Shown: positions 17,749 through 27,015 of the stretch, in pieces
Position numbering within the stretch: the stretch's first letter is position 1
How the letters are laid out: each line of letters opens with the position of its first letter
From: an uncultured Woeseiaceae bacterium
GTDB taxonomy: Bacteria; Pseudomonadota; Gammaproteobacteria; Steroidobacterales; Woeseiaceae
Direction of reading: 5' to 3'
Assembly (NCBI GenBank): GCA_945787845.1
Contig: CALZJH010000008.1
Location: 184,299 to 248,298, forward strand
Length of the DNA: 64,000 bases
Translations under genes and position numbers: made by a program
Notes under the pieces: model-generated
What the model was told of the DNA's origin: nothing
Database searches by the model: none
What the model saw: the letters and a program-made list of their open reading frames with translations, nothing else

Positions 17749-19989
17749 GTGTCTTTTAACTCGAAAATCAAAGGCTTGAGCGCATTTTTCGGTGCCTCGG
17801 CTACGGCTGCAGCAACAATTGTTGCTTTTTCGCTACCAAATATTGCGCTCGCCCAGGAAGGCTCCGCGGGCGCGCTCCTGGAGGAAATCGTCACAACGGC
17901 ACGTAAGAAGAGCAGTGCAGAGGCCGTACAGGATGTGCCCGTTGCGGTCACCGCCTTCGGTGCCGCACAGCTCGACGCGCTGTTCGTGAAGAAGATCGAG
18001 GACTTGAGTTACACCATGCCAAACGTGCAGCTCGAATCGGTCGGCACGTTTCCGGGCGTCCAGAACTTCTCGATTCGCGGACAGGGTATCAACAGCTCGA
18101 TTCCTTCGGTTGACCCGACGGTCGGCGTATTTGTCGACGGACTGTTCATGGGAACGACCTACGGTGTCGTCATTGATACCTTCGACCTCGAAACGGTCGA
18201 AGTACTTCGTGGCCCGCAGGGCCTGCTGTTTGGACGCAACGTGACCGGCGGCGCGGTCGTGCTGCGCAATGCGCGTCCGGACGGTGAATCGGCCGTGCGC
18301 GTGCGTCTTGGTGCAACCGATGAGGACCAGGTGAACCTGGCCGCCTCCATTGAGGGCGCCCTCGTCGAGGATGTGCTGGCGGCGAAGATGGTCGTCTACT
18401 ATGACGACGACGAAGGCTACTTCGGAAACACCAACCCGTCGGCACCGAGTCCGGCCCCGCATCCGTTACAGCCCTTCTACGCGAATGCGGCTGACGGCTC
18501 GAATGTCGGTGCGCTGCGGACGCGGATGTTCCGCCCCACCCTGGTGTGGACGCCAGACGATTCAACGGATGTATCGATCATCATCGAGCACGGTGAAACG
18601 GAAGGTGACGGCGCCTCATGGAGCAACGTTACCGCACAACGTGCCGGCGCTGTCGATGATTTCTCGACCACGTCCGACGAAACGGGGTTCACCAACATCG
18701 AATGGACGTCCGGCGTGCTCGAAGCGAACATCGGTGATGTGGGCAACGGTACGCTGACCAATATCCTGGGCTCGCGCCGCGTCAAGGCCGATTCCGCTGC
18801 GGACATTGACGGCACCGACCTGCCGATCTTCGCGGCGCCGGGTTTCACCGACCAGAAGCAGCTCAGTAACGAACTGCGCTGGGCAGGCAGCTTCTCGGAC
18901 AATTGGGAAGCGACCCTGGGTGTCTACTACTTCCAGCAGGACATTACCTATCGCGAAGCCCGCTACATCTGGCTGCCGCCGCCGCTCGGTCCGGCACCGT
19001 TCGGTGTGAACCTGCAGCGCGCACTGGGTGGTGACATGGATGCGAAGAACTTCGGTGTCTTCTGGAACAACGACTTCCACGTCGGTGACCGCGTCACGCT
19101 CACGGCAGGTCTGCGCTACACGGACGAGCGGAAGTCTGCGCAGATCATCACGGGTGGCTGCTCGGACAACGTCGGCTTCAATTGCACGTTCCTTGACCTG
19201 GACGGCGACTGGAACAACGTTACGCCGAAACTTGGCGTGCAGTTCCGCATGACCGATGACGCCCAGCTGTACGCGTTCTGGACGAAAGGTTACCGCTCCG
19301 GCGGCTTCAACTTCCGCAACGCCAAGCCGACCGTAATTCCGCCGGGACCCACGCTCGAAGAAGAAAACAATACGATCGAGATTGGGCTCAAGGCTGACCT
19401 GCTTGATGGCCGTATGCGTCTGAATATTGCTGCGTTCCAGAACAAGGTCGACGATATGCAGCGCGAACTCAACGTGCCGGATCCCGACGTTATCGTTCTG
19501 CAGGGTACGATCAACGCAGGCGATGTCACGATCCAGGGCGTCGAACTCGACTTCGTGGGTCTGATTACGGACAACTTCTCGATCAGCGCGTCCTACGGCT
19601 GGCAGGACGGGGAATACGACAGCGTCAACCCGGCGTTCGCATCGTTCCTCGGTTCGGATCTGCCGCGCCTGGCGCCGACCAACTACAGTGTCGGCCTGAC
19701 CTGGGATATCCCGGCTGGTTCGAACATGTTCAGCCTGATGGTTAACCACAGCTATCGCGAGAGCCATCCTTACGACGATGCGAACCTGCAGTTCTTTGAT
19801 GATCAGCGCCGCACGAACGCGAGCATCAACTGGTTCTCGGCCGATGACACGTGGAACGTGTCGCTCTACGGCAAGAACCTCGAGGATGAGGCGAACTGGG
19901 GTAACCTGACGTCCATCGCAGGACTGTGGGTTGCCGGTCCGATGAAGAAAGGCCGCATACTCGGCCTCGAGGTCAACTATCGGCGGTAA
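17749..19989 (+). CDS. TonB-dependent outer-membrane receptor
   Basis: 746 residues from the GTG at 17749, preceded by GAGGGGGA. Signal peptide ending ALAQ, TonB-box-like EEIVTTARK, plug domain (VPVAVTAFGAAQLDAL ... LSYTMPNVQLES ... VDTFDLETVEVLRGPQGLLFGRN pattern), then a 22-strand barrel region ending GLEVNYRR. Imports an unidentified ligand with proton-motive energy through TonB. The barrel ends in two arginines rather than the usual terminal aromatic residue; the penultimate Tyr may serve. No transporter or regulator neighbours hint at the substrate. Confidence 0.93.
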   Translation: MSFNSKIKGLSAFFGASATAAATIVAFSLPNIALAQEGSAGALLEEIVTTARKKSSAEAVQDVPVAVTAFGAAQLDALFVKKIEDLSYTMPNVQLESVGTFPGVQNFSIRGQGINSSIPSVDPTVGVFVDGLFMGTTYGVVIDTFDLETVEVLRGPQGLLFGRNVTGGAVVLRNARPDGESAVRVRLGATDEDQVNLAASIEGALVEDVLAAKMVVYYDDDEGYFGNTNPSAPSPAPHPLQPFYANAADGSNVGALRTRMFRPTLVWTPDDSTDVSIIIEHGETEGDGASWSNVTAQRAGAVDDFSTTSDETGFTNIEWTSGVLEANIGDVGNGTLTNILGSRRVKADSAADIDGTDLPIFAAPGFTDQKQLSNELRWAGSFSDNWEATLGVYYFQQDITYREARYIWLPPPLGPAPFGVNLQRALGGDMDAKNFGVFWNNDFHVGDRVTLTAGLRYTDERKSAQIITGGCSDNVGFNCTFLDLDGDWNNVTPKLGVQFRMTDDAQLYAFWTKGYRSGGFNFRNAKPTVIPPGPTLEEENNTIEIGLKADLLDGRMRLNIAAFQNKVDDMQRELNVPDPDVIVLQGTINAGDVTIQGVELDFVGLITDNFSISASYGWQDGEYDSVNPAFASFLGSDLPRLAPTNYSVGLTWDIPAGSNMFSLMVNHSYRESHPYDDANLQFFDDQRRTNASINWFSADDTWNVSLYGKNLEDEANWGNLTSIAGLWVAGPMKKGRILGLEVNYRR

Positions 19990-20009
19990 CGCGCTGTTAC
20001 AAGCCATTG

Positions 20010-20035
20010 AAGGCCGCCTCCGGGCGGCCTTTTTT
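20010..20035 (+). terminator. Terminator of first TonB receptor
   Basis: AAGGCCGCC-TCCG-GGCGGCCTT followed by a T run to 20035. It overlaps the stop codon of the convergent acyltransferase gene. Confidence 0.9.
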
Positions 20036-20603
20036 ATGGCTCAACCTTGTCGGCGAAAACGATGGGGCTGGCCTGCTCCGGCCAGCGGCCCTCGATGTCC
20101 TTGTAGTGCTCGCGAATGACGGCGAGGTCGGTGTCGACATCGCCGGTCAGGTCCACTCGCGGACCGATGCCGATGCGCTTGTTGCGAAAGTCGAGGAAAC
20201 CGATGTACACGGGAACCCTGGCACCCAGGGCGATTCGATAGAAGCCAGTCTTCCACCCCGGTTTCAGGCTGCGCGTGCCCTCGGGCGCAAGGCCGAAGTA
20301 GAACGAGTCGTGACGCTCGAATTCATTGATCGCCTGCTGTACCACATTGATCGCACGATCGCGGTCGAGCTCGATGGCGCCGAGGCCGCGCAGCAGTTTT
20401 CCGAGCGGAAACCAGAACAGCGACTTCTTCGCAAAGAATTTGATGTCGAGGCCGACCGCCACCTTGTAGATCAGCGCCCATATGCCATCCCAGTTGGACG
20501 TGTGAGGCGCTGCAATGATGACGGCCTTAGGCGCTTCGGGGATACCACCCACGGGCGTCCAGCCACCGATTCGCAGCAACAGGCGGGCGAATTTCTTAAG
20601 CAC
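20034..20603 (-). CDS. Lysophospholipid / 1-acylglycerol-3-phosphate acyltransferase family protein
   Basis: 189 residues, GTG start. PlsC-type motifs HTSNWD (Hx4D) at about 34-39, LGAIELDRDR, and PEGTRS at about 108-113. Membrane-associated enzyme that transfers an acyl chain to a lysolipid; the exact acceptor is unclear and this short form is commoner as an accessory acyltransferase than as the main PlsC. A CDP-alcohol phosphotransferase lies upstream on the same strand, suggesting a lipid-related pair, though 108 bp apart. Confidence 0.87.
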   Translation of the reverse strand: MLKKFARLLLRIGGWTPVGGIPEAPKAVIIAAPHTSNWDGIWALIYKVAVGLDIKFFAKKSLFWFPLGKLLRGLGAIELDRDRAINVVQQAINEFERHDSFYFGLAPEGTRSLKPGWKTGFYRIALGARVPVYIGFLDFRNKRIGIGPRVDLTGDVDTDLAVIREHYKDIEGRWPEQASPIVFADKVEP

Positions 20604-20711
20604 AGCTATGTCCCAGGGCGGAAGCTCGAGATTTGAGGAGTACTCGGAACAGGAAAGGTAACATGACCGGTGCTGAAATCGTTGACTGGCGACCCGGCCT
20701 GACGAATGCGG

Positions 20712-21260
20712 TCACACGGATTCCCGCTCCGCCGGCGCGACCGCGTCGTAAGTAAAGACGAAGTGAGCAAGTTGCAGTTTCGAAAGCGTGCCGAGGATGA
20801 AAATGGCGTGGACGAACCACGGCAGGTCGCCGAACAGGAGCAGCAGCGGCAGCATGCAGCAAAACGCCACCATCATGACCCGGCCAAATTGAAAATGCGG
20901 CACCTTGATCCCCGGGGACCGGAACGGCGCGATCGACAGGTAGACCTGGATGCTCACCAGTATCGGCAGGTAAGGCAGCCAGTACTTCTCCATGAAGCCG
21001 GGGACCAGCATCCACAGCCAGACCAGCGTCATGATCGCGAATACGACATCCGCATTGCCGTCGAGATCAGTGTCCGTCCTGGGCGGCGTCGCGCGACGCG
21101 CAAACATGCCGTCGAGGAGATCGGTCAGTGCCGCAGCGATGTAAAGGCCAAACACCCACCACGTCAGTTCGTACCAGGCGAGGACAGTAATAGGCAGAGC
21201 TGACCAGACTCTTGCCCAGGTCAGGCTGTCGGCGATCTTTCTGGCGGTTCTCTTGTCCAT
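20712..21260 (-). CDS. CDP-alcohol phosphatidyltransferase-like membrane protein
   Basis: 182 residues from MDKRTARKIADSLTWARVW; upstream in-frame sequence overlaps the divergent gene and lacks homology. About five membrane helices. The CDP-alcohol motif is recognisable but altered: DGMFARR is normal, then one residue fewer than usual before DGNAD, and the central Gly is missing. Probably makes or modifies a phospholipid head group; activity is uncertain because of the motif change. Confidence 0.72.
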   Translation of the reverse strand: MDKRTARKIADSLTWARVWSALPITVLAWYELTWWVFGLYIAAALTDLLDGMFARRATPPRTDTDLDGNADVVFAIMTLVWLWMLVPGFMEKYWLPYLPILVSIQVYLSIAPFRSPGIKVPHFQFGRVMMVAFCCMLPLLLLFGDLPWFVHAIFILGTLSKLQLAHFVFTYDAVAPAERESV

Positions 21261-21387
21261 GCCTGCGCCCAAGATTACCGCAATGCGTCGTGAAAATGCG
21301 TCAATAAGGCAATGTACGTAGGCCCGACGCGTCAACCTCCCGGATGCCGCTGCGTTCTCACCTTGAACAGCAAACAGGAGGTTCATC

Positions 21388-21819
21388 ATGAAGATGCAAA
21401 CAACGATTATCGGCATCGCGATTGCGGCACTGGCGCTGACGCCGGCACTCGCCTACTCGAAGGGTGGGCCGGGCCAGGGCGGTCAGCCAAAAGACCGTGC
21501 CCAGGTAGAGCGCGGCCAGCGAGACATGGACCGTGACCGGCTGCACGACCGTGACCGGATCACCAATCCGCAGCACGATCGCCAGCGTGCCCAGGACAGG
21601 ACGCACGCGCCTGACAACGCAAAATTCGGTGACCAGGAAATTTACGGTGGCCAGATGATGACCGAGCAGGAACGCAACCAGTATCGCGAACAGCTGCGCC
21701 TGATCGGTGACGATGATCAGAAACGCACGCAATTCATGGCGCAACATCGCGAAGAAATGCAGAAACGCGCCAAAGCCAAGGGCGTGAAGCTCGACGACGA
21801 CTCGGGACCCTCCGAGTGA
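21388..21819 (+). CDS. Small exported charged protein
   Basis: 143 residues with a signal peptide (TTIIGIAIAALALTPALA). The middle (about 35-75) is low-complexity and rich in Asp, Arg, His and Gln. The C-terminal half, IYGGQMMTEQERNQYREQLR ... QHREEMQKRAKAKGVKL, resembles a conserved tail of uncharacterised gammaproteobacterial periplasmic proteins. RBS ACAGGAGG. Function unknown; the charge suggests metal or polymer binding (inference). Confidence 0.8.
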   Translation: MKMQTTIIGIAIAALALTPALAYSKGGPGQGGQPKDRAQVERGQRDMDRDRLHDRDRITNPQHDRQRAQDRTHAPDNAKFGDQEIYGGQMMTEQERNQYREQLRLIGDDDQKRTQFMAQHREEMQKRAKAKGVKLDDDSGPSE

Positions 21820-21828
21820 CCTGACAGG

Positions 21829-21870
21829 CAAGGCGACTGAGGCTGAAAGACAAAACCCTCAGTCGCCTTG
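21829..21870 (+). other. 14-bp perfect hairpin between two exported-protein genes
   Basis: CAAGGCGACTGAGG at 21829-21842 pairs without mismatch with CCTCAGTCGCCTTG at 21857-21870 around a 14-nt loop. No T run follows, and the hairpin ends 13 nt before the next start codon. It may be a terminator for the upstream gene or control access to the downstream ribosome-binding site. Confidence 0.75.
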
Positions 21871-21883
21871 TGCGGGGAAAACT

Positions 21884-22669
21884 ATGAACAGGAAAACCAC
21901 AATCTGTGTGGCTGCCGCAGGGCTCATCAGTGGTATGAGTGCTATGACCGCCTGGGCACAGGACAATGACACGACGTTCGTTCTCTCGACCGGAGTGGAG
22001 CGGGATATCGGGACTTACGGCGGTCCGGTCGATATTGAGGAACTCTACGTTCCGCTCATTGCATCGATCAGCAATGACCGGGTGGGCTTTCGCGTCACGG
22101 TGCCGTACCTGAGTGTGAAGTCACCGGTCGATGAAGCAAGCGACGAGACCTTCACGGAATCCGGGCTCGGCGACATAACGCTCAGCGCCACGCTCTACAA
22201 TGTCCTGGAGAGCCAGCAACTCGGCCTGGTTGTCGACATGCTGGCCGGCGTGAAGCTGGGTACGGCCGACGTCGACAAGGGATTGGGCACCGGCGAGACT
22301 GACTTCACGGTGCGTGCCGATGCGTTTAAGTTCTTCGACGAAGTCACGCTGCTGGCTTCCGCCGGCTATCGGTGGCGTGGCGATCCCGAGGGCGTGGACA
22401 TCGACGATGTCATGCTGGCGTCGATCGGCGCGGCCTATTTCACGGCCACTGACGACATGGTGGGACTGACGTTCGATTTTCGAGAATCTGCTTATGCCGG
22501 CAATGACGATATCCAGGAGCTGACCGCGTTCTACTCGCACCGCTTCAATGATTCGTTCGATCTCGAGCTCTACGCGTTGACCGGCTTCGGCGACAGCAGT
22601 CCCGACTGGGGCGCGGGTCTGAGGTTCTCGACCGACATCCGCATGCGAGGATTCTGGTCGCGCGACTGA
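21884..22669 (+). CDS. Outer-membrane beta-barrel / transporter-like protein
   Basis: 261 residues. Signal peptide ends TAWAQ. The rest alternates polar and hydrophobic residues in short strands with Gly/Asp-rich turns, as in small outer-membrane barrels of the MetA-pathway or transporter type (GLGDITLSATLYNVL, LGTGETDFTVRADAF, DWGAGLRFSTDI). Likely a 10-12 strand barrel. No substrate clue. Confidence 0.72.
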   Translation: MNRKTTICVAAAGLISGMSAMTAWAQDNDTTFVLSTGVERDIGTYGGPVDIEELYVPLIASISNDRVGFRVTVPYLSVKSPVDEASDETFTESGLGDITLSATLYNVLESQQLGLVVDMLAGVKLGTADVDKGLGTGETDFTVRADAFKFFDEVTLLASAGYRWRGDPEGVDIDDVMLASIGAAYFTATDDMVGLTFDFRESAYAGNDDIQELTAFYSHRFNDSFDLELYALTGFGDSSPDWGAGLRFSTDIRMRGFWSRD

Positions 22670-22693
22670 TCGGCCGCGGAGTGGATCTGCCGG

Positions 22694-24322
22694 CTATGGC
22701 CTGGCGGCGTAAGCGGCCAGCGCACCAATGCCGAGGAGCGCCCAGCCAGCGCCGGGGACCGGCCCCAGGATCATGAGCAGCGAGCCAGTGACGACGCTGG
22801 TCGCGGCGGCCGTCAGCCAGTAACGCTGGCGGCGCTGCTCCTCGAGCTGCTTACGAATCTCCTTGAGTTCAGGCGACTGCAGGTTGAATCGAATCCGGCC
22901 TTCCGCGACCTGCTCGCCGACATGATTGAGAATGGCGGGTAGCTCACGCAGCGCGTCGCGCAGCTGCGGCAGGTTGTCCCGCACGTCCTTCAACATGGCG
23001 CGACCACCGACCTGCTCGTCCATCCAGCGCCTGAGGACCGGGTGAGCCGTTTTCCACAGATCCAGCTGCGGGTAGAGCATCCTTCCTAAGCCTTCGATAT
23101 TAAACAGCGTCTTGTGCAGCAGGATCATTTGCGGCTGGATCTCAACGTCGAAGCGCTGTGCGACGCGGAACAGGCGCATGAGCAGCTGTGCGAACGAGAT
23201 TTCCGCCAGCGGCTTGTTGAAGATCGGTTCGCACACCGTGCGAACGGCGGCCTCGAGCTGGTCCACACGAGTCCCGGGCGGGACCCAGCCCGAATCGATG
23301 TGCAGCTTGGCGATGCGGTGGTAGTCCCGGTCGAAAAACGCGAGAAAGTTCTCCGCAAGGTAGCGCTGATCCTCAGGGTTTAGCGTACCGACGATGCCAA
23401 AATCGACGGCCGCGTACTTCGGTTTGGCCGGGTCGGTGTGCAGTACGAAGATATTGCCCGGGTGCATATCCGCATGGAAGAAGTTGTGACGGAACACCTG
23501 CGTGAAGAACAGCTCCACACCGTTTTCGGCCAGCAGCTGGATGTTGGTGCCGGCTTCGCGCAAGGTCTCCATGTCACTAATCTGCGTACCAAAGATACGC
23601 TCCTGGACCATGACTTCGGGGCGGCAATAGTCCCAGTAGATATCGGGCACGTAGAGCATGTCCGAGCCCTGGAAGTTGCGCTTGAGCTGCGCGGTATTGG
23701 CGGCTTCGCGCATGAGGTCCAGTTCGTCGAGAATCGTGTGTTCGTACTCGTCGACAACCTCGAGCGGCCGCAGGCGTTTGCCGTGTTCCCAGTAGCGATC
23801 GGCAAGTCTCGCGATCATCCGCAGCACGGCAAGGTCCCGCTCGATCTGTTCCAGCACGCCCGGGCGCAGGACTTTGACGATCACCTCGGTGCCGGCTTTT
23901 AGCTGCGCCGTATGCACTTGCGCGATCGACGCGGCCGCGAGTGGCTCGGTGTCGAAGCGGGCAAAGACGGTGTCCACGGATTCGCCGTAGGCGTTGTCGA
24001 TGATTTCGATGGCCTGTTCGGCCGGAAACGGCGGCACGGCGTCCTGGAGCTTCGCAAGCTCGTCAGCAATATCAGGTGGCAGCAAATCGCGGCGGGTCGA
24101 GATCGCCTGGCCGAATTTGACGAAAATCGGACCGAGTTCCTCGAGCGCGAGGCGAATACGCTCGCCGATAGGTGCGGACTTATCGCGGCGGCGCGGGGCT
24201 AGATAGAACAGGAAGCGCAGCGGCCTCAGCAGGTGCGTTTCCTTGATGATGTCGTCGAGCCCGTACTTAACGAGTACGCGCTGAATGGTCAGCATGCGGA
24301 AGAGGGTGCGCCAGCGAGCCAT
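22694..24322 (-). CDS. ubiB: Ubiquinone biosynthesis atypical kinase UbiB
   Basis: 542 residues from the ATG at 24322. ABC1/ADCK atypical kinase fold with the KxGQ signature (FVKFGQAISTRRDLLP), nucleotide-loop AAASIAQVHTA, catalytic HADMHPGN and DFG (AAVDFGIVG). Two C-terminal membrane helices anchor it. Needed for aerobic ubiquinone synthesis, possibly extracting prenylated precursors. Starts 1 nt after the ubiJ stop in ubiE-ubiJ-ubiB order. Confidence 0.96.
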   Translation of the reverse strand: MARWRTLFRMLTIQRVLVKYGLDDIIKETHLLRPLRFLFYLAPRRRDKSAPIGERIRLALEELGPIFVKFGQAISTRRDLLPPDIADELAKLQDAVPPFPAEQAIEIIDNAYGESVDTVFARFDTEPLAAASIAQVHTAQLKAGTEVIVKVLRPGVLEQIERDLAVLRMIARLADRYWEHGKRLRPLEVVDEYEHTILDELDLMREAANTAQLKRNFQGSDMLYVPDIYWDYCRPEVMVQERIFGTQISDMETLREAGTNIQLLAENGVELFFTQVFRHNFFHADMHPGNIFVLHTDPAKPKYAAVDFGIVGTLNPEDQRYLAENFLAFFDRDYHRIAKLHIDSGWVPPGTRVDQLEAAVRTVCEPIFNKPLAEISFAQLLMRLFRVAQRFDVEIQPQMILLHKTLFNIEGLGRMLYPQLDLWKTAHPVLRRWMDEQVGGRAMLKDVRDNLPQLRDALRELPAILNHVGEQVAEGRIRFNLQSPELKEIRKQLEEQRRQRYWLTAAATSVVTGSLLMILGPVPGAGWALLGIGALAAYAARP

Positions 24323-24323
24323 G

Positions 24324-24929
24324 TCAGCCGTCGTCCTGCAGTCGGTCGATGCGTGCCTCGAGCCGGTCGACGTCGTCACGGAGCGTATTCACGCTGTCGC
24401 CGAAGCGCTCAACCTCATAGCGGCTGGGTGCGTCCCGGCTCTCTTCCTGCAGGTATTCACGGATATTCGCGCCCATCGTCGCGCGTGCATCGCGTGTCCA
24501 GTTCGAGACGCCGCGCGCAATCTCGCCAAGTCGATGAGCCGCGACGTCGCCGACGACGCCGGACAGCTCTTCTTCGATATCCGGCCTGGCATAGGCGAGC
24601 AGTTGCTGGAAGTCGTCGGCCAGGTGCGCATCACCCGTCAGCTCCAGGGAGCCGTCGCGCAAGGCGCCGACGCCCGGCTCGCCGGCCATACGTGCCAGCG
24701 TGAACAGGGACCCCGAGATCACGATATCCGGCTCGGCATCGTGGTCCGTCTTCAGCTCGAGGCAGTCGCCGTGCACGATGAACCAGGTGGCCAGAGAGGT
24801 GTTGCGAACGCGCACGGCCACAACGGTCCCATCCAGCTTCGCACAAAGCTCGTGCGCCGGGGTCGTCGCGCGGATGTTCTTGTTCAGCACGTTGGCGACC
24901 GGGCGCAAGGCGACTTCGAGTGGATTCAC
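24324..24929 (-). CDS. ubiJ: Ubiquinone biosynthesis accessory factor UbiJ
   Basis: 201 residues from the GTG at 24929; its RBS AGGGA overlaps the ubiE stop (TAGGGACAGTG). SCP2-like lipid-binding domain (about 15-120: [20 protein letters not shown] ... [15 protein letters not shown]) followed by a C-terminal coiled coil ([19 protein letters not shown]). UbiJ and UbiK help assemble the soluble Ubi complex. Upstream DNA stays open in this frame only because ubiE is frameshifted into it. Confidence 0.9.
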   Translation of the reverse strand: MNPLEVALRPVANVLNKNIRATTPAHELCAKLDGTVVAVRVRNTSLATWFIVHGDCLELKTDHDAEPDIVISGSLFTLARMAGEPGVGALRDGSLELTGDAHLADDFQQLLAYARPDIEEELSGVVGDVAAHRLGEIARGVSNWTRDARATMGANIREYLQEESRDAPSRYEVERFGDSVNTLRDDVDRLEARIDRLQDDG

Positions 24930-24934
24930 TGTCC

Positions 24935-25616
24935 CTAGATCCGGTAGCCGATGTGCAGGGCAACGATGCCGGCCGCCAGGTTGTGGTAGCGGCAGCGCTC
25001 GAAGCCAGCCTCTTCCATCATCGACTTCAGCGTCTCCTGGTCCGGGTGCTTGCGGATGGATTCGGCAAGATACTGATAGCTGGGCCCTTGCGGGTTCCGA
25101 AAACTCGAGAATCATCGCTTTGCCGCCGGTCTTGAGGACCTTGAGCATCGAGCGCAACGCCGCATTCTTGTCGGTGACGTTACGCAGGCCGAAGGCGATT
25201 GTGATGCAATCGAACGTGCCCTCTTCGAAGGGCAGGCTCTGTGCATCAACCTGGGCAATGGAAAGATTGCCCGCCACACCTGCGTCGACCAGTCGACTGC
25301 GGCCCTGCTTGAGCATGGCGGCATTGATGTCGGCCAGCACCACGTGTCCGTCCGCGCCGACTTTCTTCGAAAACACGCGCGCGAGATCCCCGGTGCCGCC
25401 GGCCAGGTCGAGCACCACATCGCCGGGCCGCACGGCGGCCTGGTCGATCGTGTAGCGTTTCCAGAGTCGATGCAGTCCCGCCGACATCAGGTCGTTCATG
25501 ATGTCGTAGCGGCTGGCAACGGAGTCGAACACCCCGCGGACCAGGTCCGCCTTGTCATCGGCGGCTACGTCCTGGTAGCCGAAATGCGTCGTGTTATCGG
25601 AGTCCTGCTTGGTCAT
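24935..25616 (-). pseudogene. ubiE: ubiE (C-methyltransferase), internally deleted and frameshifted
   Basis: The first 175 codons are a good UbiE/MenG: SAM motif DLAGGTGD at 70-77, [15 protein letters not shown], through EFSEP at 171-175. The true C-terminus, [15 protein letters not shown] through [10 protein letters not shown], resumes at 25081 in another frame and ends at the TAG at 24935-24937. Ten bases (25082-25091) separate the parts where homologues have about 29 codons (the YDxYSFxVLP block), so about 77 bp are missing and the frame is broken. As read, translation shifts out of frame and continues in frame through ubiJ. UbiE makes both ubiquinone and menaquinone, so this is a serious lesion or an assembly error. 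Confidence 0.88.
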
Positions 25617-25650
25617 GATTCTTGTTCTCGTCCGGCAAGCGAGGATACCG

Positions 25651-25674
25651 GAAAAAGCAGGGTGCTGCTCCTAC
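25651..25674 (-). repeat. GTAGGAGC repeat forming the hslU terminator
   Basis: Minus strand GTAGGAGC, then AGCAG-CACC-CTGCT and TTTTT: a REP-like element whose hairpin and T run form an intrinsic terminator. The TAG in its head is the hslU stop codon. A sister copy sits at the hslV stop. Confidence 0.65.
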
Positions 25675-27011
25675 AGGATGTACCTACTCAGGTCCTCGTC
25701 CTGCGACAGCTCAGCCAGGTGACCGTCGACGTAACCCGCGTCGATCGTAACTTTGAGGCCGCTCTTGTCGGAGGCCTCGAAAGACACGGTTTCGAGCAGG
25801 CGCTCCATAACCGTGTGCAGCCGGCGTGCCCCGATATTCTCGGTGTTCTCGTTTACCTGGTAGGCGATCTCCGCAATGCGACGCACGCCGCTTTCCGCGA
25901 ACTCGAGCGTGACTTCCTCGGTATCGAGCAGCGCGTTGTACTGTGATACCAGCGACGCGTCGGGTTCAGTCAGGATGCGAACGAAATCCTCGGTCGTCAG
26001 CGACTTCAGCTCCACGCGAATAGGCAGACGGCCCTGCATCTCCGGAATCAGGTCCGATGGCTTGGACACATGAAATGCACCGGATGCGATAAAGAGAATG
26101 TGGTCAGTCTTGACCATGCCGTACTTGGTGTTGACGGTTGAGCCCTCTACCAGCGGCAGCAGGTCACGCTGCACGCCTTCACGAGATACGTCGGCGCCCT
26201 GTGTGCCGGAGCTCCGCGCTACCTTGTCGATCTCGTCGAGGAAGACGATGCCGTGTTGCTCGACGGCCTCGAGCGCTTTGCCCTTGAGTTCCTCTTCGTC
26301 GACCAGCTTCGCGGCTTCCTCGTCGGTCAGCAGGCGAAACGCATCCTTGACCTTGAGCTTGCGCGTCTGCGATCGATTGCCGCCGAGGTTCTGGAACATG
26401 CCCTGCAGCTGGCTGGTCATTTCCTCCATCCCGGGCGGTGCCATGATCTCGACGCCGACAGGCATCGCCTGGACTTCAATTTCGATTTCCTTGTCGTCGA
26501 GCTTGCCTTCGCGAAGCATCTTGCGGAATTTCTGGCGCGTGTCCGAGTCAGGGGGCGTGGCTTCGGGCTCGGTGGTGAAGCCGACACTGCGTGAGGCTGG
26601 CGGCAGCAGGGCATCGAGCACGCGCTCTTCGGCGGCGTCCTCGGCGCGGAAACGCACTTTCGACATCTCGTCTTCGCGAATCATCTTGATCGATACGTCC
26701 ATGAGGTCGCGGATGATGCTGTCGACTTCGCGGCCGACGTAGCCGACCTCGGTAAACTTGGTGGCCTCTACCTTGATAAACGGTGCTTTCGCGAGTCGCG
26801 CCAGTCGTCGAGAGATCTCGGTCTTGCCAACTCCGGTTGGCCCGATCATCAGGATGTTCTTTGGCGTGATCTCGCTGCGCAGCGGCTCGTCGACCTGCAC
26901 ACGGCGCCAGCGATTTCGCAGCGCGATTGCCACGGCGCGTTTGGCCTCGTCCTGGCCGACGATGTGCTTGTCCAGCTCCTGGACGATTTCACGGGGGGTC
27001 ATTTGTGACAT
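25671..27011 (-). CDS. hslU: ATP-dependent protease ATPase subunit HslU
   Basis: 446 residues, AAA+ unfoldase of the HslUV protease. Starts [23 protein letters not shown]; Walker [11 protein letters not shown], intermediate I domain (about 110-240), Walker [13 protein letters not shown], and the C-terminal DLSRYIL tail that docks into HslV. Its stop codon lies in a GTAGGAGC repeat. Confidence 0.98.
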   Translation of the reverse strand: MSQMTPREIVQELDKHIVGQDEAKRAVAIALRNRWRRVQVDEPLRSEITPKNILMIGPTGVGKTEISRRLARLAKAPFIKVEATKFTEVGYVGREVDSIIRDLMDVSIKMIREDEMSKVRFRAEDAAEERVLDALLPPASRSVGFTTEPEATPPDSDTRQKFRKMLREGKLDDKEIEIEVQAMPVGVEIMAPPGMEEMTSQLQGMFQNLGGNRSQTRKLKVKDAFRLLTDEEAAKLVDEEELKGKALEAVEQHGIVFLDEIDKVARSSGTQGADVSREGVQRDLLPLVEGSTVNTKYGMVKTDHILFIASGAFHVSKPSDLIPEMQGRLPIRVELKSLTTEDFVRILTEPDASLVSQYNALLDTEEVTLEFAESGVRRIAEIAYQVNENTENIGARRLHTVMERLLETVSFEASDKSGLKVTIDAGYVDGHLAELSQDEDLSRYIL

Positions 27012-27015
27012 AAAT

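Noticed and set aside
18616..20007. 463-codon open frame antisense to the first TonB receptor
   Set aside because: Composition is that of a GC-rich shadow and it lacks family motifs; the plus-strand receptor is complete.
24324..25616. A single 430-residue protein fusing UbiE and UbiJ
   Set aside because: The joining stretch is frame-shifted UbiE with no homology; ubiJ has its own GTG and ribosome-binding site. It is a result of the ubiE lesion.
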